64,000 nucleotides of DNA from Desmodesmus armatus (Eukaryota > Chlorophyta > Chlorophyceae > Sphaeropleales > Scenedesmaceae). Numbering within the stretch: position 1 is the first letter of the stretch; every line of letters starts with the position of its first letter. Location of the stretch: assembly GCA_007449985.2 (NCBI GenBank), contig VIIQ02000185.1, forward strand, positions 42,501 to 106,500. Reading direction: 5' to 3'. The position numbers and the translations under genes were made by a program. A model generated the notes under the pieces. The model was not told the origin of the DNA. It saw only the letters and a program-made list of their open reading frames with translations, and did not search any database. This document shows, piece after piece, positions 1-10,316 of this stretch.

Positions 1-502
1 GCAGGGATCGCCCTGGTTTTCCGTACTAGCGTCATTGTTTGACTATCCTTGTCGGATGACTGCTGGCCAGCATGCATGTGCACGCATGCAGTCTCTCTGT
101 CGACACACACATCACCACCCATGCAGCCGCAAGCCCACACACCAAACACCGAGAGCCCCCGTTCCAAACCCAGTGCTCCTGGTGAGTGGTGTTTGCGTCT
201 TGCAGATTTCAGCGACTGCAATACCCCACTCACCAAGTGCAACAGAACCAGGCCGGGGTATCACTTACTTGTCAGCACACTTAGGCTGCTGCACCCCACT
301 GTGGGTTGATGCTGCCCGCTCCAACCTACCCCACAGTCTGCTCCAGTCAGATGTGTAGATGAATTCCAACCCACACACCCCAACACCATACACGAAAGCA
401 CACGCCCATGCTCCACCACCACCCCGTGCACCAGTAGCTGAGAGCCCCACCCTCCCCACTGTTGTTGGTGAGTGCGCCATGGAGAAACACGACCACGCAC
501 AC

Positions 503-553
503 ACTCACCAAGCACAGCATGGTCAAGTCTGTCCTCAGGCACCCGGGGGCAAG
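503..553 (-). repeat. Degenerate intronic copy of the 3' end of START-gene exon 3
   Basis: The minus strand here encodes CLRTDLTML followed by GTGAGTG. It closely matches the end of the real exon at 983-1027 (CLKTDFTLL, then GTGAGTG), about 470 bp downstream in transcription. The splice donor is kept, but the exon body is lost. Probably a fossil of a tandem duplication crossing the exon-intron border. Confidence 0.5.
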
Positions 554-982
554 AGCTGCTCCAGAGCTGTTCCGTTTCAAATAAATGCTCTGGGCTAGGG
601 TGTTCAAAGGTGGCAGTTCTCGACATGCGCCACTCACATTGACACCCAGACTCACTCAAGCTTTCCTGCTTCACTCATGCCAGCGCGCTCCCCCTAGCCC
701 AAACCTCTGGTCCCTAGCCCACACCTCTGTTCAATGAGCCAACAGAGGTGACGCATGCACCTGATGGCACAAGCGCCCCAGCCCCTAATCTAAAACCCCC
801 AAAAAAACCACCCTGCTTGTGCATGCGCGCACACGATGAACAACCCAGAACAAGAAGCACCCCTGCCTTCACCCCTCCCTTTTCTGAACGGGGCGTGGGG
901 TGTTCTAGACGGGTTGAGAGGTGTCGTCAACACACACATTCTGTATATGTTGGGTGTCAAACACGTCCAACGTTTCACTCAC

Positions 983-2236
983 CGAGCGCAGCAGTGTGAA
1001 GTCTGTCTTGAGGCACTCGGGGTCCCGTGAATCCTCTGTGACGTCCAGGTATGTCTTGAATGCCCTGCTGATCCACATCACCCGCAGCTCACCAACCTGC
1101 TCAACCTCAACACGCTTGAACCCTGGGGAGCTCTCAATCACCTGCAGCCACAGCACAACACAGCACATCATGAAACACCGCAGTGACAAGAGGTTGGCGA
1201 TGTTGACGCCAAGTGCATCCTGGGCGGCTCTCAACAACGTTTGCCACAGAAACAGAGGCAGAGCAGAGACGGGCGACAGGGGGTGGAACCGGGGTCTTGT
1301 GGGAAGGTGGGGGCAAAATAGAGAGGAATGAACCTTTTGAATGCGCAGACTGAGAAGCTGCGCAAGGATACCATGGGGTCAATAGCAGCCCCGTCACAAA
1401 TGGCCTATCTCACACGCACGTCTCACAACTCTGTTTGCTTACACTATGTTTGCTTAAAACTATGTTTGCTAACATTTCACAACCATTCCAGGTGCTGCAG
1501 GCAGCTGCTGACTGGTTGCTCCATGCCAGGCTGGCAGGCTGGTACCAGCCTGGCAAAAACAGCCAGATGCCGTCCGGTACAGCTGCCGACCACTGCTGCC
1601 TTCACGTTCAGCACCAGCACCAACCCCTACTGCAAGTCATGTGACCCAAAAGAAACCGTTGCGTACCTTCCTGTACCCCACTTTCTTGATGTCCCTGAAC
1701 GCCCCTGCATTGTCTGGGTGTGAGAAGATCTCAAACACCAGCTCAGGAGGGACATCCAGCCGGCACTGCAGTGCGATGTGGCACAGGTATCCTGCAGCGT
1801 TGGACACCTGCATGCATGCGGGTCAGCACACAGTTGCGGCACGGCAGCAGTCCAAGGGTGGGTGGGTGGTGGTGGGCGCCACCACTGCTGCTGCTTGCGA
1901 CAGTGGTGCCACTGGTGGAAATGATGCTGCCAGCAACAGCATATCACAGATCTCTGCGACGTTGGCTGACCAGCTGCACGTTGCATGCTTGAGGATCAGG
2001 ACAACTGCTACTGCGCAGAGCCACAGCAGCGTCCCGGTCAGCATGATGGTTGCTGGGGTCCTGCACAGCCTGTTTGTGCGGGTTGGGGGCTGACAAACGC
2101 TGATGACAACCGATGCACTGATAAATGAGGCACTTACAGATGCCTGCCAGTTTTTGGCTGAAGCAGTTGAAGTTCCCTGCTGTGATGGTGGCAACTCAGG
2201 CAGGGGCAGCACCTGCGGCTCAGTATGCTGTGACAT
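983..2236 (-). CDS. START-like (polyketide cyclase / SRPBCC fold) protein, 3' part beyond window
   Basis: Three exons join in phase: 2236-2138 (33 codons, ATG start, Pro/Gln-rich leader), 1807-1667 (47 codons) and 1141-983 (53 codons). Donors are GTAAGTG, GTACGC and GTGAGT. The first domain residues read like the start of a START/SRPBCC lipid-binding fold: a strand with CRLDVPPELVFEIFSHPDNA, then IKKVGYRKVIESSPGFKRVE and a long beta meander ending CLKTDFTLLRS. Proteins of this class bind hydrophobic ligands in a helix-grip pocket; the ligand here cannot be inferred. The expected C-terminal half of the domain was not found between 1 and 982, so further exons probably lie outside the window. 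A degenerate copy of the end of exon 3 sits at 503-553. The family call is by pattern recognition; confidence in the exons is higher than in the function. Confidence 0.55.
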
Positions 2237-2989
2237 GGCGATTCAATCAGGGTACTGGCGGCAACAAATGGATCCCACTCGGCCGGGGAGCAGGTGAACG
2301 GCAACGTGAGACCAGAACAGCGACTGATCGCAGTGATAGACAGCGATAAGACCCGTAAACCAATAGAAAATGGTTCTCGATAGCTTAGATCTGTTGTGCG
2401 TTGTGTTTGAAAGCTACCATGTTCTCTGAATCAGTCTCTTAGTCAGCATGACATAATGGCTTGCCTGTACTCGCTCAGGATTGGCAGATGCATGCTTTCA
2501 TTCAGTAAAATCTGCTGGTCATACCGACGTATACATGTGGCTGCAGACTCAACTTGTTACACGCACATGCCCCCGCCCCTGCCACTGTCCCCCATGTGGT
2601 GCGGCCACACCCAAACATGAACAACCAACAGCATCAACCACGGCCCCTGCCTCCCCTGCCCCTGCCACCGCCACCACGCCCCCTACCACCGCCGCCACGG
2701 CCCCTGCCGCCCCCAAAGCGGCCGCCCCCAAAGCGACCACCCCTGCCGCCACCACCCCGCCACCGCCACCGCCCTTGTGGCTGTGTGTAGGGTTGGACAT
2801 CACATACTCTGCAGACAGCAAGCACCAAGCATAAACAGCAGTGTCGGAGTCAGCCACCTTGCGTATGTGGTCATCTGGTTGCAATGCAAAGAACATGGTG
2901 TGCTGGGTTTTTTGTGGACCACAGTCAACCCAACAGCATTGCAAGTGCACTGTCCACAAAACTCCTGCAAGGCTGTTGCAAAGCCTGTG
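2237..2989. other. Intergenic stretch between START-like gene and DCL gene
   Basis: This should hold the promoter of the START-like gene and the 3' untranslated region of the DCL gene, both on the minus strand. It contains a Pro-coding CCN-rich block at about 2640-2780 (CCGCCA/CCCCTG repeats). A short minus-strand reading frame at about 2898 (MFFALQPDDHIRKV) has no supporting splice context. No gene is supported. Confidence 0.4.
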
Positions 2990-4180
2990 CTAAGAAGCGA
3001 TTATGTGTCTGGTCTGGTGGAACCACATCTGTGACACGACATTGACAGCAGTGCTGCAACCTGTGCAAGAAGGAACGAGCAAGGGAAATAATGAGCAAGG
3101 GGGATCACCTGGGAAGAGGGTTGAGAGGCACTTGCGATAGCTGAAGTCCTCAAGGCTGTTGTCCAAGCGCTGCATACAGCAACACAGGGACAGCACAGCA
3201 CAGCACAGCACAGCACAGCACAGCACATCAGAGCATGGCACATGAGAACAGCATGCTCAGGACCAGGGACAACGGGCGTGAAGCGAGTGGCTGTGTGTCT
3301 CCTTGCATGAAGCTGTCAAACCCCCTCCCCTGACTACCTCAACACACACACCTGAATTGTTGGCATGTGCCTCGCATGTTCATAGTATGCTAGCTACACA
3401 TGCAACCTTAATGCCTAACACACCACCACTATCAGTTCATGCAGCACCTTGCAGCCATCTGCCTAGCCCGGCTGGCACCTCCTGGCTGCAGGTACAGCAA
3501 AAAGGAAAACCTAAAACCATGAGCCTCTGGCTCCCTTGGGTTGCTCAGCTTTTGCTGAGCCACTTACTGTAATTCCAACTGTAACTGTGCAAAAGAAGTA
3601 AAGGCACAGCACCCTAAGGTGTGGGACATTACAACCGCACAGCAAGCACACCCACCTTGACATGGAAGCAGATGGTAGTGTTTCCGTCCACACGCCGCTC
3701 AGCCACCACAAAGGCACGCAGACCACCAGACAACTGCACAGACAGGCACACACGACAGCAAGACATGTCCACTTGGAGGCAGATATGTCAACCAGTACTA
3801 CCGACGTGATATATGATTGGCAGTGACGTTCACATGCTGCATCAAACTGGCAGTGCAGCAAACCCATCCTGGGGAGGTTGGAGGGGATGGTAGCCACCCT
3901 GAAACAGCTGCATCCGACAGTTGCACCCTGTCCCGTGCTGTAAATGAAGCAGTAGAATCGGTGCTTGCACGAGTGTTGCCCTGTAGCTACAGTGACTGCA
4001 CCATTTCAAAGCGGCGGCAGGTCGCAGCTGCTGGGGGCACCCCCTGCCCCCCCCCCCAAATGAACAACAGAGCACCAACCCCCATTATATCCCCCATGGG
4101 GTTCAGCGCACCTTCTCCTCTGCGTGTGGGTGTCCCTTCTGCAGCAGATCCAGCAGCATCACCGACTCATACTGCAGGGG

Positions 4181-4226
<46 letters not shown>

Positions 4227-4922
4227 TTGTTTGTCTCTTATTTGTAATACAACTCATTGATGCTCCCAACAGATGTACAGAGCCAGGCAATGCCAGTGAC
4301 GTGCAGCATAGCACCCGATGTCTGACAACGTGCAACAAGAAGAGTGTGATGCTTTTTGGGGTTTGTATGTAGAGGGGAGTTTGTATGTAGAGAGAATCAG
4401 CAAGGCACTGCAGTGCAGCACAGCAGGACAAAAGTCATGGCATACGTGCCTGGAATGACACAATGCTCTGCGAAACATGTTACTGCGCAGCTAAGCTGCG
4501 TGCCACAGCCCTGGGGGAGCAGCCACTGCGACTGCTGCTGCTGGTGCTGTTCTAGCTGCCACAGATATTGCTGTGGCAGCTGAGATGTGCTGTGCACGAG
4601 CTCTCCTAAACTTGCGTTGAGGTATTGCCTTCTTGAACACCTCTAGCCTCGAAGTTAACTGTGCATTGCCCACCTCCCTGATCCACTGACACCCCTCCCC
4701 CCCCCCCCCCCCCCCCCCCCCCAAAGCAACTACCCGGCGTGCTGGTCCCTCTTCCCCCTCCAAATTCAGAAGCACCCTTCAACCCCTCAAATTCAGAGAA
4801 TGATGTTGGGAACAAAAACAGTCCAAGAAAAGAGCATGGTGTCAGCGCATACACACCTCGTTGAGTTTGTGGTGGGGTGTTGCCTTTTTGAGGACCTCCT
4901 GCCTCACATGCCAACTGTGCAT

Positions 4923-4953
<31 letters not shown>

Positions 4954-5734
4954 GCATGCGACTATGGGGGGGGTCCTCCCTTTTCCCCCTTCGACAGCAG
5001 ACACAGTGTGATATTGACCAAGTACAAGCGGTAGAATAAACGCAAGAGCATTTACATGATGTCGGAACACACCTCATTAAGTTTGCGGTGTGGTGTTGCC
5101 TTCTTGAGGACCTCCTGCAGGTAGTCTGCTGCCTCCCTGCTGTCATTGAAGGTACGGTACCCCAGCTTCACAGGACCCTTGTCTGCTGCTGCTGCTGCTT
5201 CGCCTTCGCCTTGGCTTGCACCTGCTTCAGTGCCGTCAGCTACTGCTGCATCGCCTTCCGCTGCTGCTGCTTCGTCCATGTCTGCATCTGCTGCGCCTTC
5301 TGCTGCATCCCCCTCTGCTGCATCTGCAGGAAGAAGGTCAAACACACAGAAGCGAGAACGACAACGAATAGATGTCAACGAAGAGTACGTTCTGTGTGGG
5401 GGGGCAAGCATTGGGTGGTGGGATGCCAGCGGCAGTCAAATGCAGCGGCAGCACCGTCGGCTGCTGTTTGCTACTGTGGTTCAGAGAGTCGGAGATGGCC
5501 TTTACAGCTCGTAACACAGTTATTTTATATCATATTATCGGAACAGAAGGCAGACACGGGCCCACCTGCAGCATCTGCTCCGTTTCCTGCTGCTTCCTGG
5601 TCTCCTGCAGCGTCTGCTGCTGCTGCTGGCTCCTCAGCGTCTGTCTTCTGCTTCTTGACGGCTGGTGCGTCATCTACTGGAGCAGCATCCTCTTCCAAAG
5701 CACGCTTGGCTGCGTTTGCTGTCTCGTCCGCCAT
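2990..5734 (-). CDS. DCL/DOMINO-type protein (DUF3223 family)
   Basis: Six exons, all in phase, total 690 nt and give 229 residues: 5734-5566, 5323-5073, 4171-4112, 3733-3656, 3169-3109, 3060-2990. The first 110 residues are Ala/Glu/Asp-rich with a basic patch (VKKQKTD). The DUF3223 domain follows: KLGYRTFNDSREAADYLQEV, then NEYESVMLLDLLQKGHPHAE, then SGGLRAFVVAERR and NSLEDFSYRKCL, which are the family's hallmark blocks in order. Plant members (DCL, DOMINO1) act in plastid rRNA maturation or in the nucleus/nucleolus. There is no obvious transit peptide here, and the basic patch would fit a nuclear location. The tail after FSYRKCL is not conserved, so the last exon is the least certain. The 3' end of exon 2 is present three times in tandem (finding). 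Confidence 0.8.
3193..3230. repeat. AGCAC pentanucleotide microsatellite
   Basis: About seven perfect AGCAC units just upstream (in transcription) of exon 5 of the DCL gene, within its intron. Related CTGTG/CAGCA short arrays recur through the window. Confidence 0.85.
3519..3588 (+). mobile_element. Solo 3' end of LINE, intronic relic
   Basis: Plus-strand sequence starts ATGAGCCTCTGGCTCCC, then has the perfect hairpin GCTCAGC-TTTT-GCTGAGC and a tail of TGTAA/CTGTAAC units. The same order forms the 3' end of the LINE at 55441-57720, where the ATGA includes the stop codon. Only about 70 bp is left, as in extreme 5' truncation. It lies antisense inside an intron of the DCL gene. Confidence 0.75.
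4182..4224. repeat. CAG trinucleotide microsatellite in DCL intron
   Basis: Fourteen consecutive CAG units, ending about ten bases upstream (in transcription) of the exon 3 acceptor of the DCL gene. Its position next to a branch point/acceptor could make it length-sensitive for splicing; that is inference. Confidence 0.9.
4600..4951 (-). repeat. Two tandem copies of DCL exon 2 3' end, each beside a poly-C run
   Basis: The real exon end (5067-5130) encodes LQEVLKKATPHRKLNE. Copies lie at 4851-4910 (QEVLKKATPHHKLNE, donor GTGTGT kept) and 4600-4655 (LEVFKKAIPQRKF, donor lost). Long C runs follow at 4923-4951 (29 C) and 4697-4722 (26 C). Flanking sequence (GTTGGCATG or AGTTAACTTCG before, AGGGGGAAAAGGGAGGACC-like after, coding strand) is shared too, so whole units of roughly 210-260 bp were duplicated. 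Confidence 0.75.
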
Positions 5735-6812
5735 GTTGTTGCAACAATCGACTGCGGTGATCTGGCTGTGTAACTTGCTCACAGACAGACACAGAGGAGG
5801 TACGCAAGATGGTGAACGTGAGAGAAATGTTGACGGTGTGCCTGGGTGACGATGTCGGAGCCGTCTTAGCGTGGACGGTGCAAGGTTTGTTATGCAAGGC
5901 GTGTTATGCAAGGAAACTCTGTCATTGTTCAACATGTTCAATCAAAGCAGTCCGTGACACCACTTCAGGCTGCCGTTGACAGCATGCCTGATGCAACGGC
6001 AGCCTGAAAAGGACCTGGCAGTGACACCGTGCCAGTGTATTGCCAGAGTACACTAGTGACTGTCATGTGCAGGCTCTGGGGGGGGGGGGGGGGGGGGGGG
6101 GGCACGAATAGCCTGCACAACATCAGCGTGCCCATTACAGGATGTCAACTTGTGGTGGGCACAGAGAACCTGCCGCACCGCAAAACGCACCGCAAACCGC
6201 ACCCAGCAGCTGGTCAGGTCCCAACATGCTGCCCCATGTCATAAATTAATCTACACAACGTTGAGTGTTAACACAGGCACAGTTGTCCTGCAAGGCCCAA
6301 GGGCACGCCAGTTCAACAGGACACTCACAGCTCACCACAAGCTCATTACATCTGCATAGGCGCTCTTAAAATGCGGCGCTTCCTCTCACACCAGCCTGCC
6401 ACACAGTGCGGCACTGCCCTCCATTCCTGCCAGCACCCCTGACACACAGCGTTGGTGGCAGACGCCAAACCGTGGCATCGGGCATCGCAACTCATGCGAC
6501 TGCTTGTGATCGGCATCACAAGACACACTCGACTCACACACGCTCAATATCACCCACTTCAAGCCAACTGTATGCCGCACTGTCGCTTTTGCCGGTGCAC
6601 TCAACCAACCACTCATGCCAGTCAAGGCATGACTTGTCCATGTTGTGACATCCCAATAATGTCTGGAACCCCCGTCCTGTTAGCATCCCGACCAGTGGAT
6701 GGTGCTCCAACGGGCACTACTGACGGCAGATCATACTGTATTGAGACACGAAAGAACAGTTGGGACAACCCCACAATGCGTGTACACCACCTCACACACT
6801 TGACGCAAAGAC
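5735..6812. other. Intergenic: DCL promoter and glutaredoxin 3' flank
   Basis: It contains a 25-base G run at 6078-6102, which is a strong G-quadruplex candidate, plus short imperfect direct repeats (ATGCAAGG at 5893-5911). No exon could be supported on either strand. Confidence 0.4.
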
Positions 6813-9467
6813 TTATGTCATTGCCCCAGCCTGCTTGAGCATGGGCACCAGCTTGCCCTGCTTGTGTAGGGTCATCACCCCAGGGCCGTCATTGCAGCCA
6901 CCCACGTTCTGGCCTGCAGGGCACAGCACGGAACAGCATGGCATGGGTCACGGGACCGACAGCGCAGCACAGCATGGCATGATGCAACAGGCAAGACGGC
7001 AAGCCACCATGACCAGCTACTAATGACGCCTGTCTTGCATGGCTGGTACTCGCCAAGTGACAACCCTCGCCAAGTGGCAACCCTTGCTGTCATGCATTTG
7101 GAGTGGTTCACCTATACGTTCACATTTCAGTGTGATTGTCAGCCAAGCCGGTTGAGGCGTGCCAGTAGCCAGCTTTGGATGTCTCAACAGCACAGGAGGC
7201 TTCTTGTCAGTTCAGCAAGATGTCACTCACCTGCAATCCAAATGTTGGGCACTGATGTGCGGTCCGTCATCTGCAGCACAACACAGCACAGCATGGCAGC
7301 AGCAGGGCGGTTGGAAGGCGATCACAGCAGTAGCAGCAGCCGCAGCAGCAGCAAGTTGCATTTGCAAAGGCACTGACAGGCACCTTGTTCGAGTCTGTCG
7401 CCGCTGCTGCTGCTTGTGCTGGCTCTTGGCTCTCTATAAAGCCCTCCCCCCCCCCTGCCCTTCCCATGTCCTTAGCCGTCAGACAGTGCTGGAACAGACC
7501 CCTTCACTGAATTGGCAATAACAGCTATGCATGCTACCAAGCACTAATGCACTGAGGTGGGCCACAGCCGCCTGTCCTGCCCCCCTCTGTGCCCACCTCT
7601 GCCAGTTCAGCCCTGATAGCCTTGCCCACCTGCCCCAGCTCTTGCACCACCAAGCCAGCACTGACAACATGTTGGTCTCGACTGCAACCGCAAATTTTGT
7701 GGACCGTCACCAGAAGAACTCAGTTGCTATTCATGATACAATCACCTCGATTGACGTGGCGGTTGCAGTCCCAAGCTCAGGAATCTGAATACTGTACCCA
7801 CCTCTGCCAGTTCTGCCCTGATGGCCTTGCCCTCCTGCCCTAGTGTGTCCAACTCCAGAGCCTTGAAGTCAGCACCCACATCAGCCAACAAACCCTTGGC
7901 ATTCTTGCAGAAGGGGCAGCCAGACCTGCAACAGGGCAACCAAAAAAGCCATGGGGGGTGGGGAGAAATAGGCTGGGTTTTGAGGGAAAGCACAAGGGGG
8001 CGGGGTAAGAGGGAAGGGAAGGGGACCACAGGGTAGCAGAGGCCTAGCGGGGGGGGGGGGGGAGATTGCAGCAGAAGGAGCCACTTGGGAAAAACAATGG
8101 GAACAACCTGCAAGCACTCAGAGCCTTCAAGAGTCTTGCAGAATGAGCAGCCAGATCTGCATGCCACCGTTTTGGGGTTGGGGGGAGCAGTGGGGACGTG
8201 TGTGTTGGGGGGAGGGGGGGGCTCATAGGTTGGCTTGGAAGAGACAGAGGAGAGGGGGAAGGGGTGGTGGTGCACCCCCGTGCCAATCAGGACACAGTGT
8301 GCAGCAGCAAAGAAGGGGCGCAACAGTAGAAATCGTTCATATGCCAAGTTGTGACTGTAGATGCATTCTCACTGTCAGCCTGGGCATCCTCCCTCCCCAA
8401 CTGCACTGCCCTCTGCCTATTGCACTGGCTTCAGCTTGCCTACCACCTCCTTCTGCTCACCCGCTGAACTTCAGCGGTTGGTGTGAAACCAAGATCTTCA
8501 CCAACATTTTACATGCACACGTACCACGCCATTGCTCACCAGCTGAACACTATGACCTTGTTGTCTTGGATGTACTGCTCAATCTTGGCCCTTGTTGCTG
8601 CTGCGTCATACTCCCCAGCCTGAGCCTTGGCCAGAGCCTTCTTGCCAGCATTGATGGGGGAGTTCTTCAACGCAACCTGCAGGGGGGGGGGAGTAGGGGA
8701 GGAAGATTGCAGTGCATGTAGCACGAAATGGTGAGACTCTGATACAACAATATGCCTGTAAGACTCACACAAGATAGCGGCTCTTTCTCTGACCAAGGGC
8801 AAACATGTACATAGGTTGCAGCAACCGTGACGGAGTGAGAAGGCGCTAGTCAACAGTCTGTATGGGGTTGGCTAGAGCCTTTTTGCCAGCAATCATGGGG
8901 GACTTCTTCAAAGCAACCTGCCATCAATATGTACACAGCACACACAGACCAAGCATACAGAACGACTGCTGCTTAGCTCTGCAGCAGGCTTCCAGGTCAG
9001 TTGCCGGCACAGGTTGCGATAATCCCCCGCCCCCTGCACCCCCCACGCACACAAGCCATCCCTGGACTCTGCCACCCATGACCTTGCATGCCAAGACAGA
9101 TGATCATCGGCTCTACATGAGCATGCATGTAACATTGCAGGTGCTCCAGGTGTGTGGACAGCAACAATGCATCCTGACTGCAATGCAGCAGGACATGTAC
9201 AGGGCGAGCAGAGAACCCAAAGGTCCCTGGTCTCAGTCTATCCATCCGGCACAAGGCAGCCTTTCAAAACTGCGTATAGGGTACAACGCAACGATGACAT
9301 CACATTGTGCGTACCGAGAGGCTGTTGATAGCATCCTCGAAGGGGTTTGCCTGCACCACCACGCTGCAGCGCCTGTGGTGCTGGAAGGGCCTCCTGTGGG
9401 CAGCAACAGCAGCAGAGCTGCGCCTAGCTGTGCTATGGCTGGAGAAGGTCTTGTTCTGCAGCAACAT
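6813..9467 (-). CDS. Plastid-targeted dithiol glutaredoxin (CPFC)
   Basis: Five in-phase exons total 555 nt (184 residues): 9467-9315, 8676-8540, 7925-7802, 7270-7231, 6913-6813. Residues 1-40 are a typical algal plastid transit peptide (Ser/Ala/Arg/His-rich, almost no acid, ending SVVVQA). The thioredoxin-fold body begins with KIEQYIQDNKVIVFS and carries the dithiol centre SGCPFCKNAKG. It then has LELDTLGQEGKAIRAELAE, the cis-Pro block RTSVPNIWIAG and the glutathione-site block VGGCNDGPG, ending LVPMLKQAGAMT. Class I glutaredoxins reduce protein disulfides and glutathione mixed disulfides, with glutathione as electron donor. All key residues are present. Introns contain partial copies of exons 2 and 3. 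Confidence 0.9.
7591..7641 (-). repeat. Copy of 3' end of glutaredoxin exon 3
   Basis: Minus strand encodes ELGQVGKAIRAELAE followed by donor GTGGGC. The true exon end at 7796-7847 encodes DTLGQEGKAIRAELAE, then GTGGGT. It lies about 205 bp downstream in transcription, in the following intron, and no acceptor is kept with it. Confidence 0.8.
8125..8165 (-). repeat. Copy of 5' end of glutaredoxin exon 3 with acceptor
   Basis: Minus strand reads GCAG then a TCT GGC TGC TCA TTC TGC frame, encoding SGCSFCKTLEG, a close copy of the real active-site exon start SGCPFCKNAKG at 7925. Because exon 2 ends in phase 2 with TG, splicing to this acceptor would give TGA, a stop codon, whereas the real acceptor gives TGG. 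The copy is therefore a poison decoy or dead. Confidence 0.75.
8869..8930 (-). repeat. Copy of 5' end of glutaredoxin exon 2 with acceptor
   Basis: Minus strand reads GGCAG then a frame encoding VALKKSPMIAGKKALA. The functional exon at 8676 begins VALKNSPINAGKKALA. It lies about 250 bp upstream in transcription, in the preceding intron. Confidence 0.75.
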
Positions 9468-9883
9468 CGTGCTGAAAGCGACTGCGTAGGATAGAGCAGC
9501 AGTAGTGCGGTTGGTGATCTGGTGTCACTTGTTCCGGGTAGGTGCCGCAATGTCTTGCGCGTCGACAGATACCAGATGCGTTTACCTTATGACGGTCACT
9601 TACGCCTCTGTTGTGGCCCGCCATGCGTTTTTGCTGTACCCCTGTAGTGCCGACAGATCACACTGTCATTAGCTCGTCGCAGTCCCCAGTGAACAATCCC
9701 CAGTGAACAAATCTGTGACGTGGGCGCTTGACATAGGCAACATGTTCTGCATTTATGCTAATGTAAGTGTCTGGAAGTGATCAGCTGTATGTTGGCACCA
9801 AGCAGCCCAAGTGCAACTGTCCAAACGCAAGATATCCACACAGTGCAGGTGATGTAGTATATCAACCATTCATTGCACGTACC

Positions 9884-9967
9884 CTTCATCACCATGCACT
9901 CCTGCAGCCCTATTAGGCGACGCTCAGCGTGGTGCGCTCCAAGCAACACCCCAGTCTGGCCCAGCAT
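9884..9967 (-). other. Candidate isolated exon, unassigned
   Basis: An ATG-started 28-codon frame (MLGQTGVLLGAHHAERRLIG...) ends at a good donor, GTACGTGC. No following exon could be matched before the glutaredoxin start at 9467. It may be a chance frame or the first exon of something not recognised. Confidence 0.15.
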
Positions 9968-10095
9968 TGTTCATCCAAACAGCATTCAGTGATTACTCAA
10001 TCAAACAGCAATACGTGATTACTCATCCAAACAGGTTGACACACGCCGTGGAGGCGCACTTTGTGCTTCGCACACCCCTGCCCTGGGGCTCAAGT

Positions 10096-10316
10096 TTAGG
10101 CAATCAGCTTCAAGCTGAAGAAGTTCAGCTGTCCCAGGCCTTCTGCTTGGCATGCTGCTGCTGCCTCCTTTGCTGCACACTGCAGCAGGCTGTAGTCCAT
10201 CTGTGGCAGTCGGCTCAGCACTGCGCTGAACAGGCCCTGTTCCGGGATGAGAAGAGCGCACCCACACTGCGGCCAGAGGCAGCAGAAGCCTGCAAAAGCA
10301 TAGCAGAAGAAGGGCA
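10096..10316 (-). pseudogene. Displaced copy of the RJL terminal exon
   Basis: Minus strand reads CTGCTATGCTTTTGCAG followed by a near copy of the last RJL exon (30770-30957): RSVGALFSS, then LPQMDYSLLQCAA, ACQAEGLGQL. About ten extra bases after the FSS codons break the frame. The copy includes the end of the preceding intron and its acceptor, so it arose by DNA duplication, not from mRNA. It lies about 20 kb away and in the opposite orientation, with none of the other RJL exons nearby. Confidence 0.85.

Noticed and set aside
2549..2898. Minus-strand frame MFFALQPDDHIRKV resembling the start of a 2'-5' RNA ligase
   Set aside because: Only the first ~10 residues resemble the family; it runs into a Gly/Ala repeat.
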